From Paracentrotus lividus (taxonomy: Eukaryota; Echinodermata; Echinoidea; Camarodonta; Echinidae): 64,000 nucleotides of DNA. Both the position numbers and the translations under genes were made by a program. Positions 47,210 through 59,762 of this stretch are shown one piece after another. A model generated the notes under the pieces. The model was not told where the DNA came from. It did not search any database and worked only from the letters and a program-made list of their open reading frames with translations. Position 1 is the first letter of the stretch. Each line of letters begins with the position of its first letter. The stretch lies in assembly GCA_940671915.1 (NCBI GenBank), contig CALNVZ010003426.1, positions 32,320,332 to 32,384,331 of the forward strand. Direction: 5' to 3'.

Positions 47210-48535
47210 CAATTATAAAGGTAAAGCTCCTGAAATTGTGCCCTTTTTCCAATCCTAAACCATGCTGTGCTGACATACATTTATTCTACATTATAAATGC
47301 AGTTTAATAGTTGAGAGGCAGCAGTGTTAATTTATTGTAAAATAATATTCACCAATGATGTTCTGGCTCTAAAGCAGATGAGATATCTGAGAGACCTTCA
47401 AATATGTGAAGTATGAGGATAAAATATGACAGCAACATTCCTGAACTCTACAGGGTAAACTTCATGTTGGTTCGCAGGTATAAAATGTATGTTAGAACTT
47501 TAAATAAAAAAAAAACAATATTTAAAACAGAGTGGGAACTTTATGCCTATAGTCCATACTCCATAGACTCTGTACTAATACTACTAATACTATACTTTAA
47601 TATACTTGTGCACCTTGAGAAATAATTACTAGACCACTCTCCTTTAGTTTAAAGCTCCTATTACGCTGTAGGCCTGCATGAACATGTACATACATGTAAT
47701 GCTGCTTCACGCAGACACCAAAAGTGTAATTTATACATGATAATGAGACAGTATTATTTATTGGCTGAACATTATAAAGACTATTTATGACAGCGGAAAA
47801 AAATCATATCTATAGACCCCATAACCACTTGAAATGGCCCCAGTAAATGAGGAGAAAAAAAACAGTGTACGAAAAAAATTGTAATGTTGATGAAGGAGAG
47901 AGTTTGACTTTACAATAGGGCCTACATGTAGGAATTCAAAAGCACTCGCAATCAAAATTTTGTTTTTTACTCTTGACTTGAGCATGTTTAATGAACATTT
48001 CAAAAGTAAGTCATCTCCTATTTATTAGATCAAGGAGGTGACCAAAACAAGAGTGCCATACTGTTTACATCTCGCAATAGAATGATCTGTCATGTGTTCA
48101 TCACACTGGTGTTACAGGGACATGTATTTCTAATAATCAAACTTTTTGGAATTACCACCCAGGCCTTGTACCTTCTGACAGGAACATACATGTACATGTA
48201 GGCCTACACTGCACATTGCACAAGCCACATTGAATCAGAAAATAATGAGTTTCAACCTGATCTCCCTTGAAACAAGGCTACTAATGATACCACCTGCTAC
48301 GGTAGACAAGATAGAGAAGGATCATCATCGTTTCTCTTCATTAATCATGCGCAACTTCCCATATATCATGTTCACACGCACAATGTATTACAATGTAAAG
48401 GTCTTCTAAACATGCTTCCAAATATTTCCCCAAAAAATCACATCCAGGATGATAATTCATCCAGTGTTTGTTAAAATATCATAATACTAAACATTCCTCA
48501 TGCAATATCAATCAAATTGTAATTAATTTTATCTT

Positions 48536-48710
48536 GAATTTGCTCAGGTTTGATACCGCATATTTTAAACTACATGTACCCTAACCCTAATAACTATACC
48601 CTACCTTAAAGTACTAAACCTAATATAAAATCCTATTACAACCCTAACCATACATCTTCACAAAATGAAGCCCAGAGCAATTGTCGCAGGAACAATTAAT
48701 GTGTCACCCT
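48536..48710. mobile_element. telomere-word MITE, copy 7
   Basis: It begins gaatttgctcaggtttgata, contains gtaccctaaccctaataact and tattacaaccctaaccatac, and ends cagagcaattgtcgcaggaa plus tgtgtcaccc. Length and end structure are as for the other copies. Confidence 0.82.
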
Positions 48711-49819
48711 ACTGATTTAATTCATAAATTGCTTGTCATACCTTATTTTTGATAACGTTGTATTACTCTTATTTTCTCCCTCTTGCTCTCTATATATTTC
48801 ACTATTCACTTGAAAATACATTATTGTCTCTTACTCTTGCCCTATATTTTTCATTCATGAAGCATGAGTAATAGAATTCAGTTTATATAATGCTTTGATA
48901 CAATCATCTTCTCTCATTGAAGCATGATAGGGGTGATTCATAATTATAGCATCCATACTGTTATCACACCACGCATATCTCTACACTCATCATTCAAAAC
49001 AAGATTATCAGACCAAGGGTTTATGGTTGAATGAACTAGCCTTCGATATTCAAATTGGCTACAAAGATGATAATTCCATTACCTTCAAATTCTGCAGGTA
49101 TCCCAAATCAAACCGCATGAATAAATTTACATATTGCAATGCTCAACAACAATGATTTCGCATTTCCCAAGCCAAGCTGTCATATTGATGTCTTTCATTA
49201 ATGTTTAAAGTACTATCTGTATTAAAATAAAGGATAAGCAATTTTCAATTTTCTTATTAAATAACAAGGTCCTTGGGACCAGAAAGATTTGCTCTAGTTT
49301 TATCAGTACTTACATGTACTTAACAAATAATACTAAACAAAACAAATTTATTTCTTTTGAAATGTACTTGTAAATACATGTCGGAACTCTGTCTAGTTTC
49401 CACTGAAATGTATAGTAATGTACAGCTGAGGTCCATGTAGGCCTACAGTGTACTCAAATCGCAATAGCATTCTGGATCAAAAAAGAAAACACATCCAGAT
49501 GCGTCGGCATAGAAGTCAATATGCTGTAATCAAGTGTATTGAAGCCATTTATGATAAACATCTCTGCAAATTGCCAAGTTAATGACTTCTCAACGGAATG
49601 AAACAGACCGTGTCTACGACCGGTTGGAAGAATTTCATTTTTTATTTGTCATTAGATAAAGTTCTTATCTCAACATTAAGATGAGTCATCAGATAGCCTG
49701 ACGCCTTCATTCATATCTAGAATTGCTTCTTGGATTAAATCACATCAATCTTATCTAAATAATTTTCTAGATGACTCTCTCCTCTCCTGGCTGACACCGT
49801 TCACACTAGAAAGATAATC

Positions 49820-49979
49820 TGGGCTCCATAACATGAAGGTTTGCAATCAATCGCAAAGTAGCAATAGCCAATCACAATCGTTGTTGCTTCCACTTTTTGA
49901 TCAAAAGACTTATCAGTAACCAATTACAACAATTCTTTCAAATTTGCAATTGATCGCAAACCTTTGTTACAGGGCCCAG
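49820..49979. mobile_element. 160-bp MITE with CTGGGCCC ends
   Basis: Left ctgggctccataacatgaag gtttgcaatcaatcgc pairs with right gcaattgatcgcaaacc tttgttacagggcccag. Such GGGCCC-ended short elements are common in marine deuterostomes (from memory). No clear target duplication is visible. Confidence 0.7.
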
Positions 49980-50134
49980 GAACACAGAACTTGGAAAACA
50001 TAATTTGTACAAAGTGACAATCGTGGTTACAATTGATACTGATATGCCACTCATTGAATCCTTTCAAAAATCCAGAAATTGGAAAAAAAATCTTTGGGCA
50101 AAAAAGCTCAAACAAAAGGGATGAAAATACATTA

Positions 50135-50385
50135 TGCGGCGGTCACAACTCGCCGTACCTTCGACATGCAACTCCCTACGATGGATTTCGTAGAAAATTC
50201 GTGCAGCGAAGGTACCTCGCAGGTGCAATGCATGTACGACGTGCAGAAAGTTTTTACAATACCCTTACTATAGAAATGCAGGAATCGCAGAAGTTGAATT
50301 AGGACCTGTGCGTGCATTGCACATGCAACGCAGGCTACGTTGATGGCACGTGCCCCGTAGCCTACGACGAGTTGTGACCGCCGCA
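50135..50385. mobile_element. Harbinger-like MITE with TTA target duplication (251 bp)
   Basis: Ends are tgcggcggtcacaactcgcc and ggcgagttgtgaccgccgca-like (actual right end gacgagttgtgaccgccgca), 23 of 24 bases inverted. TTA flanks both sides (50132-50134 and 50386-50388). A 3-bp TTA/TAA duplication is the mark of the PIF/Harbinger superfamily. The interior is itself part palindromic (gtaccttcg/cgaaggtacc, gcaatgcatg/gcattgcaca). Open frames on both strands are produced by this element. Confidence 0.85.
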
Positions 50386-50820
50386 TTAAACACATACATG
50401 TAGGCCTAAATTTACACATTTTTGGGCTCTCAGGAAAAGACCTGTACGAATTCATACAAAAACTATCCTCTTTTTTTTTTCCCACCAAAAGAAATAAATA
50501 ATCTTCTCAATAATTCTTGAAAGGAGCAACCTTCCGTAAGAGTGACATGTACTCTTCTTAATGAATAAAGAAAAGAAAAATATAAGTTACCATGGCAACT
50601 GAGCTAAAGAAATCTAATTATGATCTTAAGAGCTGGATGAAGCACTCTTCTGGGGATTAATCAAACAAAAGAAAGATGATGGCGTTGACTCTCGCCATCC
50701 AATCCATCTATCTACATGTATCTATCTATCTCTAGATATCTTTTCATACTCTCAATATGTACATTTCCCTTTCTCTCTTCATCTCTTTACCCCTACCAAT
50801 AACCAGCTACATGATGTAGT

Positions 50821-50862
<42 letters not shown>

Positions 50863-50875
50863 CATCTCTTTCTCA
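50821..50875. repeat. (CT)n microsatellite
   Basis: A CT run with a few T insertions lies immediately left of the 93-bp element copy at 50893. Confidence 0.92.
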
Positions 50876-50892
50876 GTGGTAGTACCAGTAAA

Positions 50893-50985
50893 TTCAACTG
50901 TTGGAGACGAGCTGATTTGGCAATAACATACATTTCACATAGACCTCAGCCTAAATATATTCGGGCTCAGTCCTCAATGGGTTAA
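50893..50985. mobile_element. second copy of the 93-bp TTAA element (reverse orientation)
   Basis: This is reverse-complementary to 13396-13488 over its whole length (ctgttggagacgagctgatttggc shared; ends at ttaa 50982-50985). The palindrome is decayed by two or three bases (agcctaaatatattcgggct) and the left TTAA has become TTCA, so this is the more worn copy. Confidence 0.78.
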
Positions 50986-51841
50986 AGGTAGGCCTACGTG
51001 TCTTCTGCTCTTCCAATCCCTCAAACTTTCACTCACTCCATCTCATCTTCTCACTTCATGCCTTTCCTTTTGTTTCTCTTCTTCCTGAGACACCAATATC
51101 ACCAATACGTTAATGTGCATCAATCCATTGATAGGAAATACTTTTTTATTTCTATGACGTCTGAATACAAGACTATAGCATTTCATGGTTTATAGAAATA
51201 GGATGAAATTGATCGGATGATTCTCATTGTTAATTCAACACCAGTGAGATAGAGATAGAGAGAGGGGGAGGGGGAGAGAGAGAGGGATTTAATATTCATA
51301 GCCATTAACTCTACGCTGAGTCACTCAAAGGAATTTCACTGTATATAAATATATCTTGGACTGTATGTCAAGCATATCATTAAGAGCTACAAAGGCATTA
51401 TTTTTAAACTGAAGTAAGGCAATGCCTTTCTGTCTCTATCTCAAAAGACCAACTGTTGTAAAATGATGAATGTAGGACCTATACATGAAGGCCCACATTT
51501 TATTATATGACTTAGAATATAAAATTTTAATCCTATACTGAAAGTTTATTTATGGTCCTGAAAGTGACTGAGATGAATCATCAAGGAAGCAAACAACACA
51601 AACAATAACCAATATTTTGGTAGAAAAATTACAGGAGCTGAATAATTTATAAGGAAATTGAGAGTGCATTGCATAATGAACTGCATACATGTAGGGCTCT
51701 ATATGATGTAAATGTAAACATAATACATGTATGTATGTAGTAAAATGCATCTTTAAAATGCTATGCCTCTAAAATATTAAAAAAATAAAATATGTAAGGC
51801 TATCTCATACATTCAGTGGTAAATCCATGTTGCCCTCTCCT

Positions 51842-51965
51842 TTAACCCTAAAAGGCCTGGGGGGGGGTGGATTCTGACCATTACTTAATGAATTAGAGCA
51901 ATGTGTAAATTTATGCATGAGATGACCAAAAAAAAAAAAAAAAAACCCAGGCATTTTAGGGTTAA
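51842..51965. mobile_element. TTAA-bounded foldback MITE (124 bp)
   Basis: TTAACCCTAAAAGGCCTGGG at the left and CCCAGGCATTTTAGGGTTAA at the right are inverted matches. The centre holds a G run (about 51859-51866) and an A run of 18. It again carries a TTAACCC end like the 93-bp element. Confidence 0.82.
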
Positions 51966-54842
51966 GTTTGGTGACAGATTGTCTCGAGTCTTCAGTCTGT
52001 GATCCATAAAAAATCCATCTATAGAGTTCAAACTCTTTGCTTTAATCTGGCTGAAGTGTACAATATCAATGCAGAGAGCAGACAAAAATTAAATATATGT
52101 ACTGTAGCCTTACGGCTCATGTGGTATGTCTAGTCATGAAGGCAAGCTATATTTCAGCCTAATAGCGAGACTTGTAAATCTACTCTACCATAATCTCGTA
52201 AAGCCCCCACCATCGCCCTCATGCTTGGGTGTAGATCAACTGGCTTGCGTGAATCCATCTTTCTCTTAAATCCTTATCATGAGAATGGGATCAAACGGAT
52301 TTCATGGAATGAAGATGAAATCGCTCGCATAATTCATTGTTTCCTTTTGTGGAAGTTTTCTCACGTAAAGTGTACAATGTAGAAGCTTGAATGTACAGCT
52401 GAGATTTTCCAAAACATGCTGTGTTTCCATTCGGTACAAATGTTCCTCATGATAATGTCAAATTTTTCAAAGTTACAAACTTTCCCTCCAAAGCAGCTGC
52501 AGACTAAGCATTTTGAAATTGATTTTGAAAGCCCAAACGGAAAATTTTAAATGAAAGGGGAGCAGACCACCAATTTCACAAATACATGAAGACCTACATG
52601 CATGTATTAAAAGCTATCATGTAGGCCAAAAATTTAGCAAGCGAGACAATTCTAGACAAGCTAAAAATGTTCTGTTTCATACATCTCTGTAAGGTGAAAG
52701 TTTTCATTTTATTTATGTCATCCTCTGATATACATTTGTATTTACGATATACATGCAATTACAAATTTAATCCTTTTGTGATATTACCCTCAGTGTGAAC
52801 GCCAACGAGCCTATAGATAGATGTATGAGTTGGTGATGGTGTCTAGTTTAGGGTTGGTATCTAGTTACAGAGATTGAACTCCCACTGACTCTACATCCAT
52901 CCATCTCACCATACACCATCTAACCACTTACTATTTATTCATGCCTAAATTACACCCTCACAACCTACACGCATGTCACGTACAGTGGGCCATATTTTTA
53001 ACCTACATGTAGCTTGCATTGTACACTGTATACACTGTACAAATGTAATTACTTGGTCAATGTCTGTTTCTGTGCAAAATAAGCCTTATAAGAAAAAAAC
53101 AGGAAAAATATGATACCATTATGTAACTAAGCGTACAATGAAAATTTTCAGTGTTCATGTTCTGTGTCTAGAATTTTGCATGATACAGACATTTCAAGAA
53201 GAGCTAAATATATCTACATGTACATGTATGTGTAACCTACATAATGGTGTACATCTTTTAAATAATTGAGGGTCAATTCAAAGGGCACTTTTCTTCAGGG
53301 GTTGAAGTCCCATTTCAGTATCTCATTATTATGGTTGTGATTGAACTAAATGTATTATCACAATTCTAAAATAAAAAAGAAATCAAGGGCATAACTTTAA
53401 AAAAATTAAGATATAAATTTATCTTTTGTCTTGCAATTTTGACCAGGATGCTTTTGCTTCATACCATTCCTTTAAACCTCTTTTTCCCCCAAAAAGAAAT
53501 TTAATTAGTTTTCCTGAATAAGAGGGATAGTAGGGCAATGAATGCCTTGAAGACACACAGTTCTAATAAAGTTACCATTCAGTTGGATTAAAAACAATTA
53601 AACGAAGAGAACTTCCCTAGTCTTGCTACCAGTGAGCATGGCGCATTTGTCACGAAAATGATGCTCAATGATTCCAGAGCAAATTCTACAGACATAGATG
53701 ATTTTGATTAATTCATAAATACTACTCATGGCACGCAAAACATCTTGATACAATTGTTTTTGCTTGTATATGTACCAAGAATGTTTTTGTTTTGGGGTAT
53801 AGGCCTACATCGCAAAAGCTTGAATTGACGAAAGAGTATATTGGTGGCACAGGAGTTGAAATTAGGGTCTTGAGATAAGAACTATTTCCTCTGTAGACTG
53901 TAATGGAAGAAAGTGGGTCCATACATTGATACAAGCTCGTTCATTGTACATGTAGTAAGGTAATGATCTACATGTATACAGAGACCCAATTTATGATCAG
54001 CATTGCACATAAATATGGATAACATGCTTCCCAGATAGTATGAGGAAACAAATGATGTCAAATCATCCTGAATGATCATACAAGATCTTTGGAGTTCGAC
54101 TGAGGATAAAAATAAGGAACCATGTACATGTAGGCCTATGTACATGTATGGTGTAACCAACACATCTGAAAGTGATAGTGAAAGATTATACATTTTGCAC
54201 ATTTGCCAAACTGGTATTTCCAACCTCCTTTTCCGGCAGAAAGCCCACAATCATTATGATTCTTTCTTTTTTTTTCTTTTTTTTTTCTTTTTTCTTCTTC
54301 TTCTTTTTTGTAGACACCCTGTACCATGCCTTGCCCTAAAAGAGGAAATGTCTAATTACGCATGTGTAGCCAGCGTATCCAGGACAAAGCTTGCCTGGGA
54401 GGACAGTGTATTCCACCATTATCCTGCCCAATGTACAATGTATCTATGTTTGTTATCATTGATATAAACACTAGAATGTAATAATGGAAAATTAATTTTG
54501 AGAGTGGTGCATTCAGAAATTTATACTGAGCATGAGAGTCTCTGAAAAGTGTAAATTCTCAAAAGAACTCTCAAAAGAGCTTCATCATGTAAAAGTATCA
54601 CTTCACTAAAAGACAACATTCAGGAAGACATAATTGGGGTAACATAAAGGGGGATACTCAAGATTTCCATTTTCAAAATAATAGAGGATTCTTTCTTTTA
54701 TTATAATTATTTTTTTATTTTATTTATTTATTTATTTATTTTTTGGTGGGGGGGGGGGGGTAAAGAAAACGTGTTTTTCTCTTTAACAAAAAACAAATAT
54801 TTCGCTTTTATTAGATGCACAGAAAATGAACCTGTCTGACAC

Positions 54843-54873
54843 AATGAGGAATGAGGAATGAGGAATGAGGAAT
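54843..54873. repeat. 7-bp tandem repeat GAGGAAT x4
   Basis: Four perfect gaggaat units lie in a row, followed 30 bp on by an ACATGT array (54900-54932). Confidence 0.93.
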
Positions 54874-54899
54874 GCACTGATAATAAACACTCAACACTA

Positions 54900-54932
54900 C
54901 ACATGTACATTGTACATGTACATGTACATGTA
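54900..54932. repeat. self-complementary TACATG array
   Basis: cacatgtacattgtacatgt and acatgtacatgtag form a palindromic hexamer array. It is the densest local example of the TACATGTA word found all over the window. Confidence 0.9.
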
Positions 54933-56801
54933 GTACAAATTGTGAATTTTATGTTTGTTACCAATAGCTTACATTGTACCTATTTCATGAACTTTCATGC
55001 ATGTACATTGCACAAAATGATGTAATATATGTGTTTAATAATCATCTGCCAAAATCATGTGCCTAATAAGAGGGAAGAGTCAGCAAAAAAGGAACAGAAT
55101 GGGTATAAATAAAAGAGAAGAAAAAAAAAAGTATGTACATACATGTAGTAGAAGTTGAAGGACAAGTTTTATGGATGATGAAGGTGACCACCACAAACAA
55201 GTAAAGCATTTTCTACCAATTATGGTCATATCAGTTTTGTTTGAGGCACGGATAGAGCAAATTCTGATTAAATTTGCTGAGACCCAGAAGGGTGTTTACT
55301 CATTTAATTCAATAATAAAGACTTAACACCCTTTGTAGTTAAATTCAATGTAATGTGGAATAAGGTACAAGTACAAGTACATTCTGATTGGTATTCCGAA
55401 AAAAAGACCAAAGCAAAAGTAGTAATTCACTTTAATAGCATGCATCACTTTGTATCGGATCAGATTATTAAATCAGAATGAAGTGTTGCGACAATAATAC
55501 TGTACTACATGTACAACCAGTGAATTGTCATACAACCGTCGACATATCATTTCCACAATGAGAATATTCACATACATATAACATTGTACATGTTTCATAT
55601 TACATGTACTTCCATCCTCAAATGTGTCAATTACAAAATGTACACATGAACAATAACTAGTGATTGATTGTAGTTTATTTGACTGCTCTTTGATTAAAGT
55701 TGGGAATTATTCTTATTAGTAGTATTATTAATCCCGTTTGCTTCAAGAAATATTCTTTAGTTTCAATACAATATGTTCCACAATTGTGATTATAAAATAT
55801 TCATGCTTTCCTGAGCAAATACTGTTTTGAAGGACTCCAGTCACAATGGATATAACAAACAAACATTTTCACACAAATAAAGTAGTGTATATTGTCCCTC
55901 ATAGCAAAACTTTGTTCATTTCCATTGGTTAGATACATGTAGTGTGAATGTGACTGGGGTGAGATTCTTAGTACTGTTGTAGCATGTACAATAAAATAAA
56001 ATTGAATGGTGAATATTTATCACTATTTCACATCACTGTGCAGTATGAATAAAGCAATACCAGATCTAGATCAGGATGGATTAATCAGCCATTATCCAAA
56101 TGGGAAATGAATTGACCCCTTCCTTAATCCCCAAGGGTCTCATTCAGGATTAAATGGGGTTCAAGTATTGTATTTGTTCAGTAATCTCTACCAGGCCAAC
56201 ACCTTTTTGAGAGCATGTACAAAGCAAAGCACAATCAACCAATTGACTGGCTAGAATATGAACTGGGGGTGTGGATTTGTATTTTAATACAATTACTACC
56301 ATTCATGAAAACATTTTTTCTTCTTTTTGCAAAATTGTATTTTATGTCAAATGGTGTGCACATCTAAAATAATTATAGCAAAATCCTGTAATTTGTAAAG
56401 CAGCTTTATATTAGACATTTATGAATAACATAAGATAAGAGCAAAACATACACACGAAAGAAGATGGTGATGAATATAATACATCTGTACGCAAGAGTGT
56501 GAGAGGGTAGAAGAAAAAAATAGTTTGCAAATTACAAGTACTTGTACATGTATGCACATCATTATGAAACAAAAAGAGCTGGTACGAGAGACACAAACAG
56601 AAATAGAGAAAGACATACATACAGAAAATAGACATGGGGCAGTAGGAGAAACTGAGACAGAGAGCTAGAGAATAATCAAAGCAGCTTGCAATGCTGTGCC
56701 CCACTGAGATTAGAAGCCATTAACATTAAACAATGCATGGTCTCCTTCAATGTTTCTACTACACTGCTCTATAAATGTTGTCAACAAGCAATGGATTCAT
56801 A

Positions 56802-57280
56802 TTAAAGGGATTGTTTAACTTTACTCAGGATCTTTAAAAAAATATAATATATATCTTCCAGGTTAATGTTATCTTCATAATTGCAAACCTGTTATAGGAC
56901 AGACAGGAATCACCTGAGATTTTAAACCTGGTGTATAGTTTTGGTAAAAAAAAAAAAATCGGCATAAAACCGATTAAATATAGTCTCATGTTGTTCACAT
57001 TGCGCTAAAAACGACATTGTGAGAGATTTTGTTGATATTCCTTTCACGATTTCCGCGTGAATTTCAGTGAAATGTTAGAATCCAACACATTTGTAAACGG
57101 TTTCAGACCTTTGCTGGGTTGTCCTGTCCACCGAACTTCCCGCATTAAATGACCATAGCGATCTGTGTGTATCCAACCACACAAGAGAATCCCATTGGTT
57201 TCCATGTGAACGCCTAGTGCACCACAAAGCGTTGTCGGGTCCCCGTCTTATCTTTTTTATACTATAAACTGTGAAATAAG
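56802..57280. mobile_element. probable interspersed repeat starting TTAAAGGGATTGTTTAACTT
   Basis: The left edge has the TTAAAGGG start seen in other TTAA elements in this window (41214, 45820). Sequence to about 57280 is more CpG-rich than its surroundings (cacgatttccgcgtgaattt, acgacattgtgagag). No matching inverted right end was found, so the boundary and class are uncertain. The 75-codon minus frame at 57075-57302 lies in it and is not recognised. Confidence 0.4.
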
Positions 57281-57416
57281 ACGTGTAAAACGAAGATTCC
57301 ATGTAATATAACTTCTCTTGTTACATTACAGGATTCAGGTCCTCATATTATCTAACTGTGATCCAAATTAAATTTTTCCTTCTCCCAACACTATACACCA
57401 GCTTTTAAGCCAATAA

Positions 57417-57947
57417 GAGTGTGTTCAATGTCCAGTTTTCAAATTTTACGCCAACATGAATCATGATAACAAACGCAATTACAAAACGCTGATATAAAGA
57501 AAAAACAAAGAGGGTGTTCATTTGTCCCCATCCCCGGTCGTAAAAATAAACGTGTTCAAATCTCAATTTAAATTTAAACGCACGAAAAGATGCGTTACAA
57601 AACACAATTCAGCTTCAATTTTACGACCTTGAGCATCGCGATTGCAACGAATGCGACATCTGAACAGGATTGAGTTTCAAACGTGTTAAAATGTGCTCTC
57701 GCAATGGAAGCGCTCCGGTGCAATTTGAAAAAAAAGTAGAAGATATTTGTTTTTGAGAGTGGGAATTTAAAAAGACGATCGACGTATAACACACGTTAAA
57801 TCTTGGCACTGAACGTTGCACCGCTGCGACGCTGTTTGCTGTTTGTGCTCTTCTTGATTGCTTTTTGTATTCTATCAAGTTTTTTTTCATTGGTTTGGGG
57901 GGCCGTTTTATTTTCTTAAAATTGTGAAATGGACATTGAACACACTC
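57417..57947. mobile_element. Harbinger-like MITE with TAA target duplication (531 bp)
   Basis: The first and last 18 bases, GAGTGTGTTCAATGTCCA and its reverse complement, match perfectly. TAA flanks both sides (57414-57416 and 57948-57950). The interior is CpG-rich (gcgacgctgtttgctg, gacgatcgacgtataac), unlike the local background. Two minus-strand frames (57595-57792 and 57621-57890) lie inside and do not resemble a transposase or DNA-binding domain. Confidence 0.85.
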
Positions 57948-59694
57948 TAAGTCTTTTAATTTTCAAGATACTGATGAATGGATACAGTATATCACTGTTT
58001 CTTCAGCTAAATGGCACTCAAAATTGCACTGTGCACAGTCGATTTATGAATGAAAAATTATCTGGTATATTCAGCACTTGTACTTTTTTTACTTATTTTG
58101 AAGCATGTACACGTAATGAAGCTATGGAAATTATCAGGGTTTAATTATGACCTGTATGCACCAGTAGACATCATGTACATTGTAGGATTGGCCCATACAA
58201 ATGTAGCTCAAAATTTTGCTAGCCTCCAATACACATTAGCAGCATTTTCTAATATTATGAAATATAATATAAAGATCTCTCCTATTTGTGATGGAAAAAC
58301 ATGATGTGTATTTAGTAAAAATGAAAGGGAGTGTACTCTCAGTAAAGTTCAGTTTGAAAGTGTTAATTGAGAAGTTGAATGATACGAAGTGATAAAGAAT
58401 TGACCTCAAATATAACCCATAAACTACCTTCCCAGATTACAAATTCAATTTCCTATTTCTCTCATACATGCAACAACAAGTGGAATATTGGCCAACTTGC
58501 AAAAATTGAGGATAACAACAACATCCCTAAAGGGCACTTGATCAAGAAAGTGTGATAATATCCTGATTTGTGTGAGTTTACAAAACAATACAGTTATCTG
58601 TCACTATGTATGCATTACATACTGTACATGTACTGTACACGTACATGTTTATCAAGACAGACTACACTATTTATTTGTAAACATAGATGTCCATATGAAT
58701 ATCATGTAAATTTACACACAATTTGGTGTAATCATGGATCCTACTATAAAAGAGATCCTTGGTGTAATTTCAGATCTTACATGTACTCTCTATGGCCTTT
58801 AAATCTAAACCTAGGACCTACACGTAAACCTTGACCTTGTGAAACTGTGTTTATATCTTGAGTTTCCTGATGCATTGTACAATGTATAATGTACCTACAA
58901 TGTACATGTACATGTATGTAAATGTAGCAATACTTGTATTCCCAATCCAAGTTTGCCCAAACAAGAATTGATCAAGGTGGAATGTACACAAGAGTACATT
59001 ACTAATTAAAGCATTACCGGTATGGGGTTAACAAAAGTTAGCAGAAAAATTAAAACCCATTAGTGATTTGTTGTAATACAACAATACAATGATACTAATC
59101 TAATGTACATGTAGGCCTTTCTAACAATAGTGTGGGTGGAACCATTATCACATAGTCGCAAGGAAAAGGTTGAAGTTAATTAATAGCATAGCAGATGGAC
59201 TAGTAGTAATTGATTAGATTAATTACAAGCAAGCTGGTTATTATGTAACTAATGCTAGAGACCTGCCTAAATTGTACATTGACATTCTATACATCTCTGG
59301 AGCAGTGTTTTCATTTGAATGGTTTAGAACAGGTTTGTTTTGTTTTAACTCTGTATCATATTTATAGTAAAACCATTACAGGTACAATATAGTGTTACAA
59401 TGTTGTAGCCCCCCCCCCCCATGTCTACAACTTATTATGATGCTCTGGAAAAACATGATTCAATTATATATTTAATTTAATTCCACTTTTTTTCATAAAA
59501 GTATTTACGATACACGTTGATCATGGCAACCCCATGATATGGGGTTGTCATACATGTATATTAAAGCCAAGTGGCTTGTTTGTTGGAATGATCCCAGATA
59601 ATTACAGTACTATGAAAAAAAAAACTAATTAAATCATCTTTCTTCTTCTATTATTGAAATCACAAGAGCAAGAAACCATTGCAATGCCCGACTC

Positions 59695-59762
59695 CCCCAC
59701 CCCACTCTCCCTCTCTCCTCTCCTCTCTCTTCTTCTACCTCTCTCTCTCTCACACACACTCT
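59695..59762. repeat. CT and CA microsatellite
   Basis: Interrupted CTCTCC repeats end in (CA)4 at about 59752. Confidence 0.88.

Noticed and set aside
57595-57890. CpG-rich region with ORFs, at first taken for a liprin-alpha first exon or promoter
   Set aside because: It falls inside a MITE with 18-bp perfect ends and TAA target duplications.
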